Of a DNA stretch of 64,000 bases, positions 8,403 through 16,720 are shown piece after piece; positions within the stretch are counted from its first letter, which is position 1; every line of letters begins with the position of its first letter. Both the position numbers and the translations under genes were made by a program. Source of the DNA: Roseiconus lacunae (GTDB lineage Bacteria > Planctomycetota > Planctomycetia > Pirellulales > Pirellulaceae); the NCBI RefSeq assembly GCF_008312935.1, contig NZ_VSZO01000007.1, positions 124,001 through 188,000 on the forward strand, written 5' to 3'. The notes under the pieces were generated by a model. That model ran no database searches, was not told the DNA's origin, and saw only the letters and a list, made by a program, of their open reading frames with translations.

Positions 8403-9524
8403 ATGTCAAAACCAGTTCGCGCGGCCATGATTGGATTGGGATTCGGTTCGGAGTTCATTCCGATCTACCAAGCGCATCCGAACGCGGAAGTCACCGCACT
8501 GTGTCGTCGTAATGAAGCCGAGCTGAATAAAGCTGGCGACCAATTCGGAATCGAGAAACGGTACACCGACTACGGCGCGGTGTTGGCCGATCCAGAGATC
8601 GATTTTGTCCATATTAACAGCCCGATTCCGGATCACGCATGGATGTCGCTGAAGGCACTCGACGCCGGGAAGCATGTCATGTGCACAGTACCGATGGCAA
8701 CGACGATCGATGAATGTCGACAGATCGTCGAAAAGGTCGAACAAACGGGATTGAAGTACATGATGGCCGAAACGGTCGTCTATAGCCGTGAGTTCCTGTA
8801 CATCAAGGAACTCTATGACAAAGGTGAACTCGGTGAGATTCAGCACCTTGCCGCATCGCATCCGCAGGATATGGACGGATGGCCAAGCTATTGGGAGGAA
8901 ATGATTCCGATGCATTACGCCACGCACGTCGTCAGCCCTTGCCTTGGTTTGACGAACGGGTTGGCGGAATACGTCAGCTGTTTCGGATCGGGAAAAGTTC
9001 GTGATTCCATCGCCGAGAAGTCGGGCAACAAGTTTGCCGTCGAATCATGTCATATCAAACTGCAAGACAGCGATGTCGTCGCACATATCTGGCGATTTTT
9101 GTACGACGTTGCTCGGCAGTACCGTGAAAGCTTTGATGTATACGGAACCAAAAAGAGCTTTGAATGGACGTTGATCGAAAACGAACCCCACGTCATTCAT
9201 ACTGCGAAAAAACCGGAGCCAGAGATCCCTGAGAAAGTCGAGATCCCCGATTTTGCACATCTTCTACCAAGTGAGATTCAGAAGTTCACGCTGCCTTCTG
9301 AAATCCATGATGCCGATCATTTGTCTTTCATCCAAGGTGGCGGACACGGTGGATCACATCCCCACTTGGTACACGAAATGGTTAGCTCCATCGTCGAAGA
9401 TCGTTCTCCTTGGCCGAACGCGGTGACAAGCGCCAATTGGACTTGCGTCGGCCTGTGCGCGCACGAGTCGGCGCTCAAAGGCGGTGAAAGAGTCACGCTC
9501 CCAGAATTCACTCTAAAGCGATAA
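8403..9524 (+). CDS. Gfo/Idh/MocA oxidoreductase
   Basis: A 373-residue NAD(P)-binding oxidoreductase without signal peptide. The dinucleotide motif is MIGLGFGSEF. The usual EKP is replaced by TVPMA (HVMCTVPMATT), so the family's catalytic or structural Lys appears absent, which is notable. I chose ATG 8403 (MSKPVRAA) because GAGG at 8393-8396 lies 6 bases upstream, while the ATG at 8397 directly abuts it. The haem-c dehydrogenase begins 5 bp after the stop, so these two are almost certainly co-transcribed and may act on the same substrate in different compartments. Confidence 0.86.
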   Translation: MSKPVRAAMIGLGFGSEFIPIYQAHPNAEVTALCRRNEAELNKAGDQFGIEKRYTDYGAVLADPEIDFVHINSPIPDHAWMSLKALDAGKHVMCTVPMATTIDECRQIVEKVEQTGLKYMMAETVVYSREFLYIKELYDKGELGEIQHLAASHPQDMDGWPSYWEEMIPMHYATHVVSPCLGLTNGLAEYVSCFGSGKVRDSIAEKSGNKFAVESCHIKLQDSDVVAHIWRFLYDVARQYRESFDVYGTKKSFEWTLIENEPHVIHTAKKPEPEIPEKVEIPDFAHLLPSEIQKFTLPSEIHDADHLSFIQGGGHGGSHPHLVHEMVSSIVEDRSPWPNAVTSANWTCVGLCAHESALKGGERVTLPEFTLKR

Positions 9525-9529
9525 ACGCA

Positions 9530-12040
9530 ATGTTCGACCAACGCTGTTCTCTCTATCGGCAATTTGTCGTGGTTGTCGGTTGTGTTCTGCCGACCTGCCT
9601 GTCCGGCAACCTAAGCAGAGCCGCAGATCTGGTCCCACCATTGGTGATCGAAGATGGCTGGGAAATCGAATTGGTCAAAGCGGAACCGGAGATCGTGACG
9701 CCGGTCATGTGTGTCTGTGATCGGCAAGGACGGTTGCTGGTCATTGAATCACACACGCATTTTCCGGCTGACGATTATTCCGGTCCAGGTCACGATCGCA
9801 TCCTACGTTTCTCCGATAGCGATTCTGACGGCACTCTTGATCGACGTGAGGTCTTTTTTGATCAAGGCAAGTTCACCATGGGGCTGGCTTGTTTAGACGA
9901 TGGATCAGTTGTGGTTTCCTACCGCGACAAAGTCATTCGAATCGACGATAAAGACGGCGATGGTTCGGCCGAGCAAACCGAAACGTTGCTCGAATTAGAC
10001 ACGGTCGCCGAATACCCACATAACGGTCTGAGCGGCTTGACAGTCAGTCACGACGGTTGGCTTTACGTTGGTCAAGGTGAAAACTTTGGTGAAGACTACA
10101 TGCTGACCGCCAAGGACGGGAGCAAACAAACTGGGGGCGGCGAGGGTGGAAACATCTTTCGCTTGCGTGTTGATGGGACGCAGCTTCAGCGAATCGCGAC
10201 TGGCTTTTGGAACCCGTTCGGTTTGTGTTTTGATTCTGCAAACCGGCTTTGGACCGCCGGAAACGATCCGGATGCGATGCCGCCATGCCGTTTGATGCAC
10301 GTTGTCGAAGGCGGTGACTATGGTTTTGAGTTTCGGTTCGGTCGCGGAGGAACTCATCCGCTGCAATCGTGGCTTGGCGAGCTGCCGGTGACGCTTCCAC
10401 CAGCGGCAGCGACCGGTGAAGCACCATGCGCGGTCGTTCCGGTCGGCGCTGATCTTTGGGTTGCCAGCTGGGGCGACAATCGACTCGAGGCCTACGAGTT
10501 ATCTCCAAGCGGAGCGTCGTGGACCAGTCAAACGCGGACGATTTTGCAAGGCGACACGCTGTTCCGACCGGTGGGGATCGCTGTCGCGCCAGACCAGTCG
10601 GTCTATCTCACCGATTGGGTGCGGCGTGATTATTCGGTTCATCAGACAGGACGGATTTGGCGACTGAAACGTTCTGACGGTCAGGAGGTGACCCCAAAAC
10701 AGCCAAAGCTGTCCCCATCGGAAATGGCGGCCGACAAGGTTGCTTCGGAAAGCACCATCGGTTCGCTATTGGACGTCGCTGTGTCGCCGGATCGCTACCT
10801 GGCACAAGCTGCCATCACCGCGCTGGCAAAACACCCGGATCTGTATCCGCCCGGTCAGATCGCGAAATTAGAGCCCGAGAAACAATTGGGCATCTTGGCC
10901 GCGTGGCGATGGCGAGAGTTTTGCGAGCCGGAATCGCTTCACGAGTCAACGCGACAAGAATTGATCCGTGTCGCGATTTCAGCGAACGACGAAGATTGCA
11001 ATCTGTTCGGACTTCGTTGGGCAGCCGAACGTCGGGAATCGAGTTTGTTACCGATCGCAGAAAAAATCCTTCAACGACGTTCGATTTCTCCGAAACTATT
11101 CGAAGTCGCTGTCGCCGCAATTTCATATTTACAGAACGGGACGGCGAGAAGCGGAATTCGTGATCCGGCGCGGGAGTCGCTGCTCGAAACGATGGCCCGA
11201 GATCAGCAGCGGGATGATCGCTTGCGTGCATTCGCGATTCGTGCGATCCCCAAAGAAGCCGAGCGTCCGACGGTCGTGGATCTAAAAACTTGGTTGAAGC
11301 CTGACACGTCGGTCGAGCTGCAGAGCGAAATCGTCCGGTTGTTGATTGCTCGCGGTGATGCCGACTCGGCGAAGGTTCTGATTTCGGTTGCCAAGGATGC
11401 CGCGTATGCCGATTCGATTCGTGCCGATGCGATTTCCGGCCTGTCTGGACACCTCTCTGATCACGAACAGGCAATTCGGCAATTTGCAGACGATCAACGA
11501 CTACCAAACGAAGTTCGCGAAGAAGCGTCACGAGTTTTGGCTCGACAAGGTGGGCTGAAACGACAGAAACGGCCCCCGGCGGAAGACTTTGATTCGTGGC
11601 TTCGGTTGGTCGGATCCGGCGGCGACCCAGCAGCCGGCGCCCGCGTTTTTCAGCGTTCGACGTGTATCCGATGCCACTTACACGGAGGTCGGGGGGCGAC
11701 CACGGGGCCTGACCTCACAAGTCTGACCGGACAATCGCGAGCGAGGATTCTAAAGTCAATACTCGACCCCAGTGCGGAAGTGGGGCCGTTGTACGTTCCG
11801 TGGAAAATCGTCACCCTGGACGGGGACGTCCGCGTCGGATTGAAATTGCCTCGCCCCGGTGTCGGCGGATCGATTGCGTTTCAGTCGACCGACGGGTTGC
11901 CGTTTTATGTCAAGCTTGAAGAAATCGAAATGCACAGCTTTAGTGATCAATCGATCATGCCAGAAGGATTGGAGCAAACGATGTCGATAGGCGAGCTACG
12001 TGATCTACTTGCATTTTTGGAAACTTCAACATCGCAGTGA
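9530..12040 (+). CDS. PVC-type membrane-bound dehydrogenase with haem c domain
   Basis: An 836-residue exported redox protein of a planctomycete-typical architecture. Order: hydrophobic signal (FVVVVGCVLPTCLSG, residues 12-26); a six-bladed beta-propeller of the sugar/sorbosone dehydrogenase type (about 35-390; blades such as GLTVSHDGWLYVGQG and GFWNPFGLCFD); a helical HEAT-like repeat region (about 400-680); and a C-terminal cytochrome c domain with CIRCH at 712-716 followed by GPDLTSLTGQSRARILKSIL. Family members are thought to oxidise sugars or alcohols in the periplasm and pass electrons to haem c. It follows the Gfo/Idh/MocA gene by 5 bp. Confidence 0.9.
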   Translation: MFDQRCSLYRQFVVVVGCVLPTCLSGNLSRAADLVPPLVIEDGWEIELVKAEPEIVTPVMCVCDRQGRLLVIESHTHFPADDYSGPGHDRILRFSDSDSDGTLDRREVFFDQGKFTMGLACLDDGSVVVSYRDKVIRIDDKDGDGSAEQTETLLELDTVAEYPHNGLSGLTVSHDGWLYVGQGENFGEDYMLTAKDGSKQTGGGEGGNIFRLRVDGTQLQRIATGFWNPFGLCFDSANRLWTAGNDPDAMPPCRLMHVVEGGDYGFEFRFGRGGTHPLQSWLGELPVTLPPAAATGEAPCAVVPVGADLWVASWGDNRLEAYELSPSGASWTSQTRTILQGDTLFRPVGIAVAPDQSVYLTDWVRRDYSVHQTGRIWRLKRSDGQEVTPKQPKLSPSEMAADKVASESTIGSLLDVAVSPDRYLAQAAITALAKHPDLYPPGQIAKLEPEKQLGILAAWRWREFCEPESLHESTRQELIRVAISANDEDCNLFGLRWAAERRESSLLPIAEKILQRRSISPKLFEVAVAAISYLQNGTARSGIRDPARESLLETMARDQQRDDRLRAFAIRAIPKEAERPTVVDLKTWLKPDTSVELQSEIVRLLIARGDADSAKVLISVAKDAAYADSIRADAISGLSGHLSDHEQAIRQFADDQRLPNEVREEASRVLARQGGLKRQKRPPAEDFDSWLRLVGSGGDPAAGARVFQRSTCIRCHLHGGRGATTGPDLTSLTGQSRARILKSILDPSAEVGPLYVPWKIVTLDGDVRVGLKLPRPGVGGSIAFQSTDGLPFYVKLEEIEMHSFSDQSIMPEGLEQTMSIGELRDLLAFLETSTSQ

Positions 12041-12107
12041 CCGCGCGAACCGATGTGCTTCGCAACGATGATTCGTTCACTTTCCAAACAACCCCGTAGC
12101 TTTGCCG

Positions 12108-13163
12108 ATGAACGCTGAGTCATCGGTATCGCAGACACCGCGTTGGTTTACCGAGTTTGCCGGTCAGGCATCTGAATCAGGATTCACGTTGTTGGGTGTC
12201 TGTCCGGTCGTCGACGCAAACGGCTTCCATTCATTGGTCGATTGGATCGAGGCCGGGTACGCGGCCGGAATGGACTACTTTGCCAATCGGATCGATGCAT
12301 ACCGAAGCCCGACGGGCGTGATGGTAGGGGCAAAAAGCATCGCCGTGTTGGCGAGTCCATATCCTGCCGCGGAGCGTGAAGCATGCCAAACAGGCTCGGG
12401 ACGAGTCGCACGGTATGCTTGGTCAGGGACCGACTATCACGACGTGATTCATAAAAGGATTAAGGCACTCAAAAAGCTGGTTCAAAGTTCCGCCCCAGAA
12501 GTTAGCCTCCGAGGGTGCGTCGATACCGCACCGCTACTGGAACGCGAGCTGGCCGAGTTAGCTGGTTTAGGGTGGCGCGGTAAGAACACGTTGTTGTTGC
12601 ATCGTGAACAAGGAAGCTACTTTTTTCTCGCCTGTGTCCTCTTTGACCAAGTGTTGCCCTACGACACCCCCCAAGAAAAGTCGTACTGTGGATCTTGTAC
12701 GGCGTGTTTGGATGCCTGCCCGACGGACGCATTTGTTCAAGAAGGGACCTTGAACGCCGGCAGATGCATTAGCTATCTCACCATCGAGCACCGTGGTTCG
12801 ATCGATCCTGATCTTAGGTCCGCCATCGGTGATTGGGTTTTTGGCTGTGACGTTTGTCAAGAAGTCTGTCCTTGGAACCGAAAGCCTTCGCGACAATTCC
12901 AAGCGTCCGAAGACAGCTTTCCCACTCGATCGGTCGATCTAATTGAGATTCTAGAGATGGACGAAGAGACATTTCGTCAACGCTACCGAAAGTCTCCTTT
13001 TTGGCGCACCCGGCTCCAAGGCATGCAGCGCAATGCGGCAATTGTGCTCGGCAATCAACGCAACCAAACCGCGGTCAGCGCTTTAGAACGTCATCTTCAT
13101 TCCGAAGATCACGTCGTGGCAGAAGCGTGCGCGTGGGCGATCGCTCAGATGAACCCGATGTAA
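12108..13163 (+). CDS. queG: epoxyqueuosine reductase
   Basis: A 351-residue iron-sulfur, cobalamin-dependent enzyme that makes the last step to queuosine in tRNAs with GUN anticodons. The catalytic-Asp motif VDTAPLLERELA is followed by GLGWRGKNTLLL. Two [4Fe-4S] cluster motifs follow: CGSCTACLDACPTDAF and, later, CDVCQEVCPWNRK. The C-terminal HEAT-like helices (QRNAAIVLGNQR...) are also typical. Length matches the family. I start at ATG 12108 rather than an in-frame TTG at 12102. Its presence 5 kb from two tRNA-Asp(GTC) genes, which are substrates of the pathway, is noted separately. Confidence 0.93.
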   Translation: MNAESSVSQTPRWFTEFAGQASESGFTLLGVCPVVDANGFHSLVDWIEAGYAAGMDYFANRIDAYRSPTGVMVGAKSIAVLASPYPAAEREACQTGSGRVARYAWSGTDYHDVIHKRIKALKKLVQSSAPEVSLRGCVDTAPLLERELAELAGLGWRGKNTLLLHREQGSYFFLACVLFDQVLPYDTPQEKSYCGSCTACLDACPTDAFVQEGTLNAGRCISYLTIEHRGSIDPDLRSAIGDWVFGCDVCQEVCPWNRKPSRQFQASEDSFPTRSVDLIEILEMDEETFRQRYRKSPFWRTRLQGMQRNAAIVLGNQRNQTAVSALERHLHSEDHVVAEACAWAIAQMNPM

Positions 13164-13500
13164 TCGTGTTTTGAATAGCAATGCATTCATCGGGCGATTC
13201 GCATTCGCAGCCACCGGAGGTTTCCGCAGATCGATATCGCCTATGCATGTTTGCTGTAAACGATCGCGTCGACTTAACCGTAGACGACGCCTGCGTTCAT
13301 CACGCTCTTGTTTCTTCGCCATCTTAGCCAACTGTCAAAGACTCGCTAACCGCTGCATTGGTAGCCCTGGTGGCCGAACGATTCTGTGTAGTACAATCCC
13401 GCCAATGCAGTTCGACTGGGCTTGTAATCTCATGGGGCCAGACGACGCATTGGTGCTCCGAATCCCAGGAATAACGTTCGTCCATGGCGAGCGGAACTCA
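13164..13500 (+). other. 337-bp intergenic stretch, nothing convincing
   Basis: Between queG and vgrG. An open frame continues upstream of the VgrG start through this stretch, but its composition (Arg/Ser/Phe rich, no family resemblance) looks non-coding. A minus-strand basic frame is discussed under rejected items. No terminator or promoter is clear. Confidence 0.5.
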
Positions 13501-15495
13501 ATGAATGCGTTGCAGAAAAACCGCGGCCTCCAAATCACCACCACTGCGGGAGACGACACGCTGTTGTTGTCGCGGATGGTCGCTCGAGAGCATTTGGGAC
13601 GTCCGTTCGAGATCAATGTCGAGCTGCTTTCGAAAAATCACAACGTCGACCTCGAATCACTTCTCGGTTCGGTGACGACGATCGAATATACGCTGCCTTC
13701 CGGGAAGTCTCGCTACTTCAATGGCCGGTTCAGCCAGATTTCTTGGGCTGGATCGAAGGAGCACTTCGCGAGATACGAAGCCACCATTGTGCCATGGTTT
13801 TGGTTCCTAACGCGGACCGCCGACTGCCGGATTTTCCAAGGTAAGACGGTTCCGGAGATCATCAAGGAGATTTTCCGCGATCATGGTTTTACTGATTTCG
13901 CCGATCACCTTAGCGGCGAATACCCGAAGTCAGACTATTGCGTGCAGTATCGTGAATCCGACTTTGATTTTGTCAGTCGCCTGATGGAACAAGAAGGGAT
14001 CTACTACTTTTTCACTCACGAGAAGAACAAGCACCAGCTACATTTTGCCGATAGCGTCTCGGCCCACTCAAGTCGAACTGATTACGGTACGTTGCGATTC
14101 TATCCACCGGACCCGCGACGATTACAGGAATTCGAACACATCCATCAATGGGGCGTCTCGCTGGAAGTGCAATCGGGATCATACGTTCTCAATGATTTTG
14201 ATTTCGAACGTCCGACGGCTGACTTATTGGCGAAATCGAAGTTGGAACGGCAGCATGATCTGTCAAAGTTCGAAGTGTTCGATTATCCCGGCGACTACCG
14301 CGTGTCCGCCACGGGCACCAAGTACTCCCAGCGAAGAATTGAAGAACAACAAGCAAAGTTTGAACGTGTCCGCGGAACGACCAATGCCTTCGGGCTGGAA
14401 TGTGGCGCGTTGTTCAAGTTAGAAAATCATCAACGATCCGATCAGAATTGCGAGCACCTCGTCGTCTCGACGAGAATCGAACTTCACAATAGTGAATTCG
14501 AGACCGTCGATGGCGGTAGCCCCATGGAATTCAACTGCGACTTTACGGCGATGAAGTCGTCAACGGTCTTCCGTTCACCACGAACGACACCACTGCCAAG
14601 AATCCGTGGCCCTCAAACGGCGATTGTCGTCGGTAAGAAGAAAGAAGAAATATGGACGGATAAGTATGGCCGGGTCAAAGTGCACTTTCATTGGGACCGC
14701 AAAGACAAACGAGATGAAAACAGCTCATGTTGGGTCCGCGTCGCACAATCCTGGGCTGGTAAAGGTTGGGGATCCATTCACATCCCGCGCATCGGCCAAG
14801 AAGTCATCGTTGAATTTCTTGAAGGCGACCCCAATTGTCCGATCATCACGGGAAGGGTCTATAACGCGGACGAGATGCCGCCCTACAAGCTACCCGAAAA
14901 TCGGACGCAGAGCGGTATCAAGACGCGAAGTACCACTCAGGGAAATAACCAAAATTTCAACGAACTGCGATTCGACGACGAGGTAAATTCCGAGCAAATC
15001 TATTTCCACGCGGAAAAGAATTTCGAACGAGTTGTCGAAAATAATGACAGTTTAAAAGTCGGTTTCAGCGACAACGACAAAAAGGATTTTGAAGGAAATC
15101 AAGACATCGAAATCTTCAATAACCAAACGATCGTTGTTGGAAACAAGGATGCAAAAGACGGCAGCCAATCTATCACCATCCACAAAGACTATAGCCAAAC
15201 GATCAAAGAAGGCGACGCCACGATCACCATCGACAAAGGTGATCGAACATCGACGGTCAAGCAAGGCGATGACACGCTCGATATCAAGCAAGGTGCCCAG
15301 ACGACGAAAGCGGCGAAGTCAATCTTGCTTAAAGTCGGCAACAATAGCATCAAAATCGATCAACAGCAGATCGCCATCAAGGCGACAAAAATCAGTCTTC
15401 AAGCCGATACGCAAATCATAATCAAAGGCGCGATGGTGACCGCAGAAGCGCAGGGTGTGATGACGGTCAAAGGCGGCGTCGTCAAGCTAAATTGA
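13501..15495 (+). CDS. VgrG-type spike protein (T6SS TssI-like)
   Basis: A 664-residue spike protein. The Gp27-like base (NRGLQITTTAGDDTLLLSRM, AREHLGRPFEINVELLS) covers about residues 1-360. The gp5-OB fold (KYGRVKVHFHWDRKDK, GKGWGSIHIPRIGQEVIVEF) is at about 390-480. A beta-helical needle with repeating TI/GD motifs (SQTIKEGDATITIDKGD) runs to the end. Three VgrGs form the trimeric tip of a type VI secretion tube. I start at ATG 13501 (MNALQKN), which fits known VgrG N-termini. No other T6SS structural gene or obvious effector lies in the window, so it is an orphan or satellite copy. An FHA-domain gene follows after 310 bp. Confidence 0.9.
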   Translation: MNALQKNRGLQITTTAGDDTLLLSRMVAREHLGRPFEINVELLSKNHNVDLESLLGSVTTIEYTLPSGKSRYFNGRFSQISWAGSKEHFARYEATIVPWFWFLTRTADCRIFQGKTVPEIIKEIFRDHGFTDFADHLSGEYPKSDYCVQYRESDFDFVSRLMEQEGIYYFFTHEKNKHQLHFADSVSAHSSRTDYGTLRFYPPDPRRLQEFEHIHQWGVSLEVQSGSYVLNDFDFERPTADLLAKSKLERQHDLSKFEVFDYPGDYRVSATGTKYSQRRIEEQQAKFERVRGTTNAFGLECGALFKLENHQRSDQNCEHLVVSTRIELHNSEFETVDGGSPMEFNCDFTAMKSSTVFRSPRTTPLPRIRGPQTAIVVGKKKEEIWTDKYGRVKVHFHWDRKDKRDENSSCWVRVAQSWAGKGWGSIHIPRIGQEVIVEFLEGDPNCPIITGRVYNADEMPPYKLPENRTQSGIKTRSTTQGNNQNFNELRFDDEVNSEQIYFHAEKNFERVVENNDSLKVGFSDNDKKDFEGNQDIEIFNNQTIVVGNKDAKDGSQSITIHKDYSQTIKEGDATITIDKGDRTSTVKQGDDTLDIKQGAQTTKAAKSILLKVGNNSIKIDQQQIAIKATKISLQADTQIIIKGAMVTAEAQGVMTVKGGVVKLN

Positions 15496-15805
15496 TGTCT
15501 TGAACCAATTTCGAATTGAATTTGCCATCTAAATTCAACAACGATTTGGAATCGCGTGACCCGCTAACAACCGTTCAAGAATCGATGCGTGTAAACAGGT
15601 GCATCCGGAAATCTATCGCGGCACAGCGGTGGCCGAACATTCCGCGGCAAACCTGAAATCAAAGATGAATCACTTTGTTGGCATGTTCAGACTCTGGAAG
15701 CAGTTTTGCTGCTCTGGGCCCGACGGTAGCACATTCGGCTGGCGGCGGCTAAACACGATACGAGTCGATCAAGAGATTTTTGCCAGTCTAACTCACCAAT
15801 AGTCA
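15496..15805 (+). other. 310-bp intergenic stretch, nothing convincing
   Basis: Lies between vgrG and the FHA-domain gene. No clear hairpin-T terminator, promoter or conserved short frame was seen. Confidence 0.5.
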
Positions 15806-16720
15806 ATGAAACTTATCATTCATGTCGTATCCGGTCCGGCTCGTGGCAAGAAAATCGCGATTCAAAATGGGGAGCGGGCACGCTTTGGTTCCAATGCCGC
15901 TGCGGACGTCTACTTGGCGGATCCTGAGATGGCGGAGATCCACTTCGAAGTTGTTTTCCAGGGTGAAGAGCCACAGCTTCAAGCTTTAGATGATACAGCG
16001 CCGACTTTGGTGAACGACAAGCCTGTTTTAAAGTCCACGGTGGTCAACGGCGATCAGATTTCGGCGGGTCAAAGTCGAATGAGTGTATCGATTCCTTCGG
16101 CGAAGGAACCTGAGGTCGAGGTTGATCCGGATCCCGAGTCAAAGTCCAGTCCCGAACCCACGCCGCCATCGATCGATGAGTTAATCTCAACGCTCGATCT
16201 CGATGACGATGCGGTCGTGTTAGCTGGTCAATCAGACTCCATAGAGAAATTGATCGATCATCTTATCGAGACCGGATTCTATGCTGACGCGGTTAAAGTG
16301 CTTGCCGCGTTTCTGCCAATACACGAGTCGATTCGATGGGCCTATCGAGTGATCCAATCCAATCCGATGGAAACGTGGAAGAGTTCCGAGAAATTAGCAG
16401 CCTCTATCGTCGAAACTTGGCTGAATGACGATAGTGAAGTAAACCGTCAATCTGCGATGTCGATCGCAGAAGAACTCGAACACGATGGTCCGCTTGGTTT
16501 TCTTGCCGCCGCAGTCGCTTGGAGCGGAGGCAGCATGGTCGACGATAGTTTTGCCCCAGTCGCTCCGCCACCGGGCTTGTCGGCCCGAATGGCCGCGGGG
16601 GCAATTCAATTGATGCTGTGCAAAGATGGACCAGACAAGATCGATTCAAACGCGGGATCGATTTTCGCGATCGGTAAATCATTGGTTGACTGTGAAAAGT
16701 CGACTTCAATATCGAAGTGA
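15806..16720 (+). CDS. FHA-domain protein with C-terminal helical domain
   Basis: A 304-residue protein. The N-terminus (about 1-95; MKLIIHVVSGPARGKKIAI, then RARFGSNAAADVYLADP and IHFEV) is a forkhead-associated domain, which binds phosphothreonine. A Pro/Glu-rich acidic linker (about 98-125) leads to a helical C-terminal region (about 145-290; LIETGFYADAVKVLAAFLPI, ESIRWAYRVI, AAAVAWSGGSM) that recalls the domain of unknown function found in T6SS-linked FHA proteins (DUF6931-like; recalled, not checked). Context, downstream of vgrG and convergent with a large Ser/Thr kinase, suggests phospho-dependent control. Its last 115 bases overlap the kinase gene on the other strand. Confidence 0.8.
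   Translation: MKLIIHVVSGPARGKKIAIQNGERARFGSNAAADVYLADPEMAEIHFEVVFQGEEPQLQALDDTAPTLVNDKPVLKSTVVNGDQISAGQSRMSVSIPSAKEPEVEVDPDPESKSSPEPTPPSIDELISTLDLDDDAVVLAGQSDSIEKLIDHLIETGFYADAVKVLAAFLPIHESIRWAYRVIQSNPMETWKSSEKLAASIVETWLNDDSEVNRQSAMSIAEELEHDGPLGFLAAAVAWSGGSMVDDSFAPVAPPPGLSARMAAGAIQLMLCKDGPDKIDSNAGSIFAIGKSLVDCEKSTSISK

Noticed and set aside
13083-13331. Basic minus-strand frame (MAKKQERDERRRRLR...) after queG
   Set aside because: The start looks protein-like, but the frame runs into the antisense of queG and has no recognisable domain or ribosome-binding site. Conservation data would be needed to keep it.
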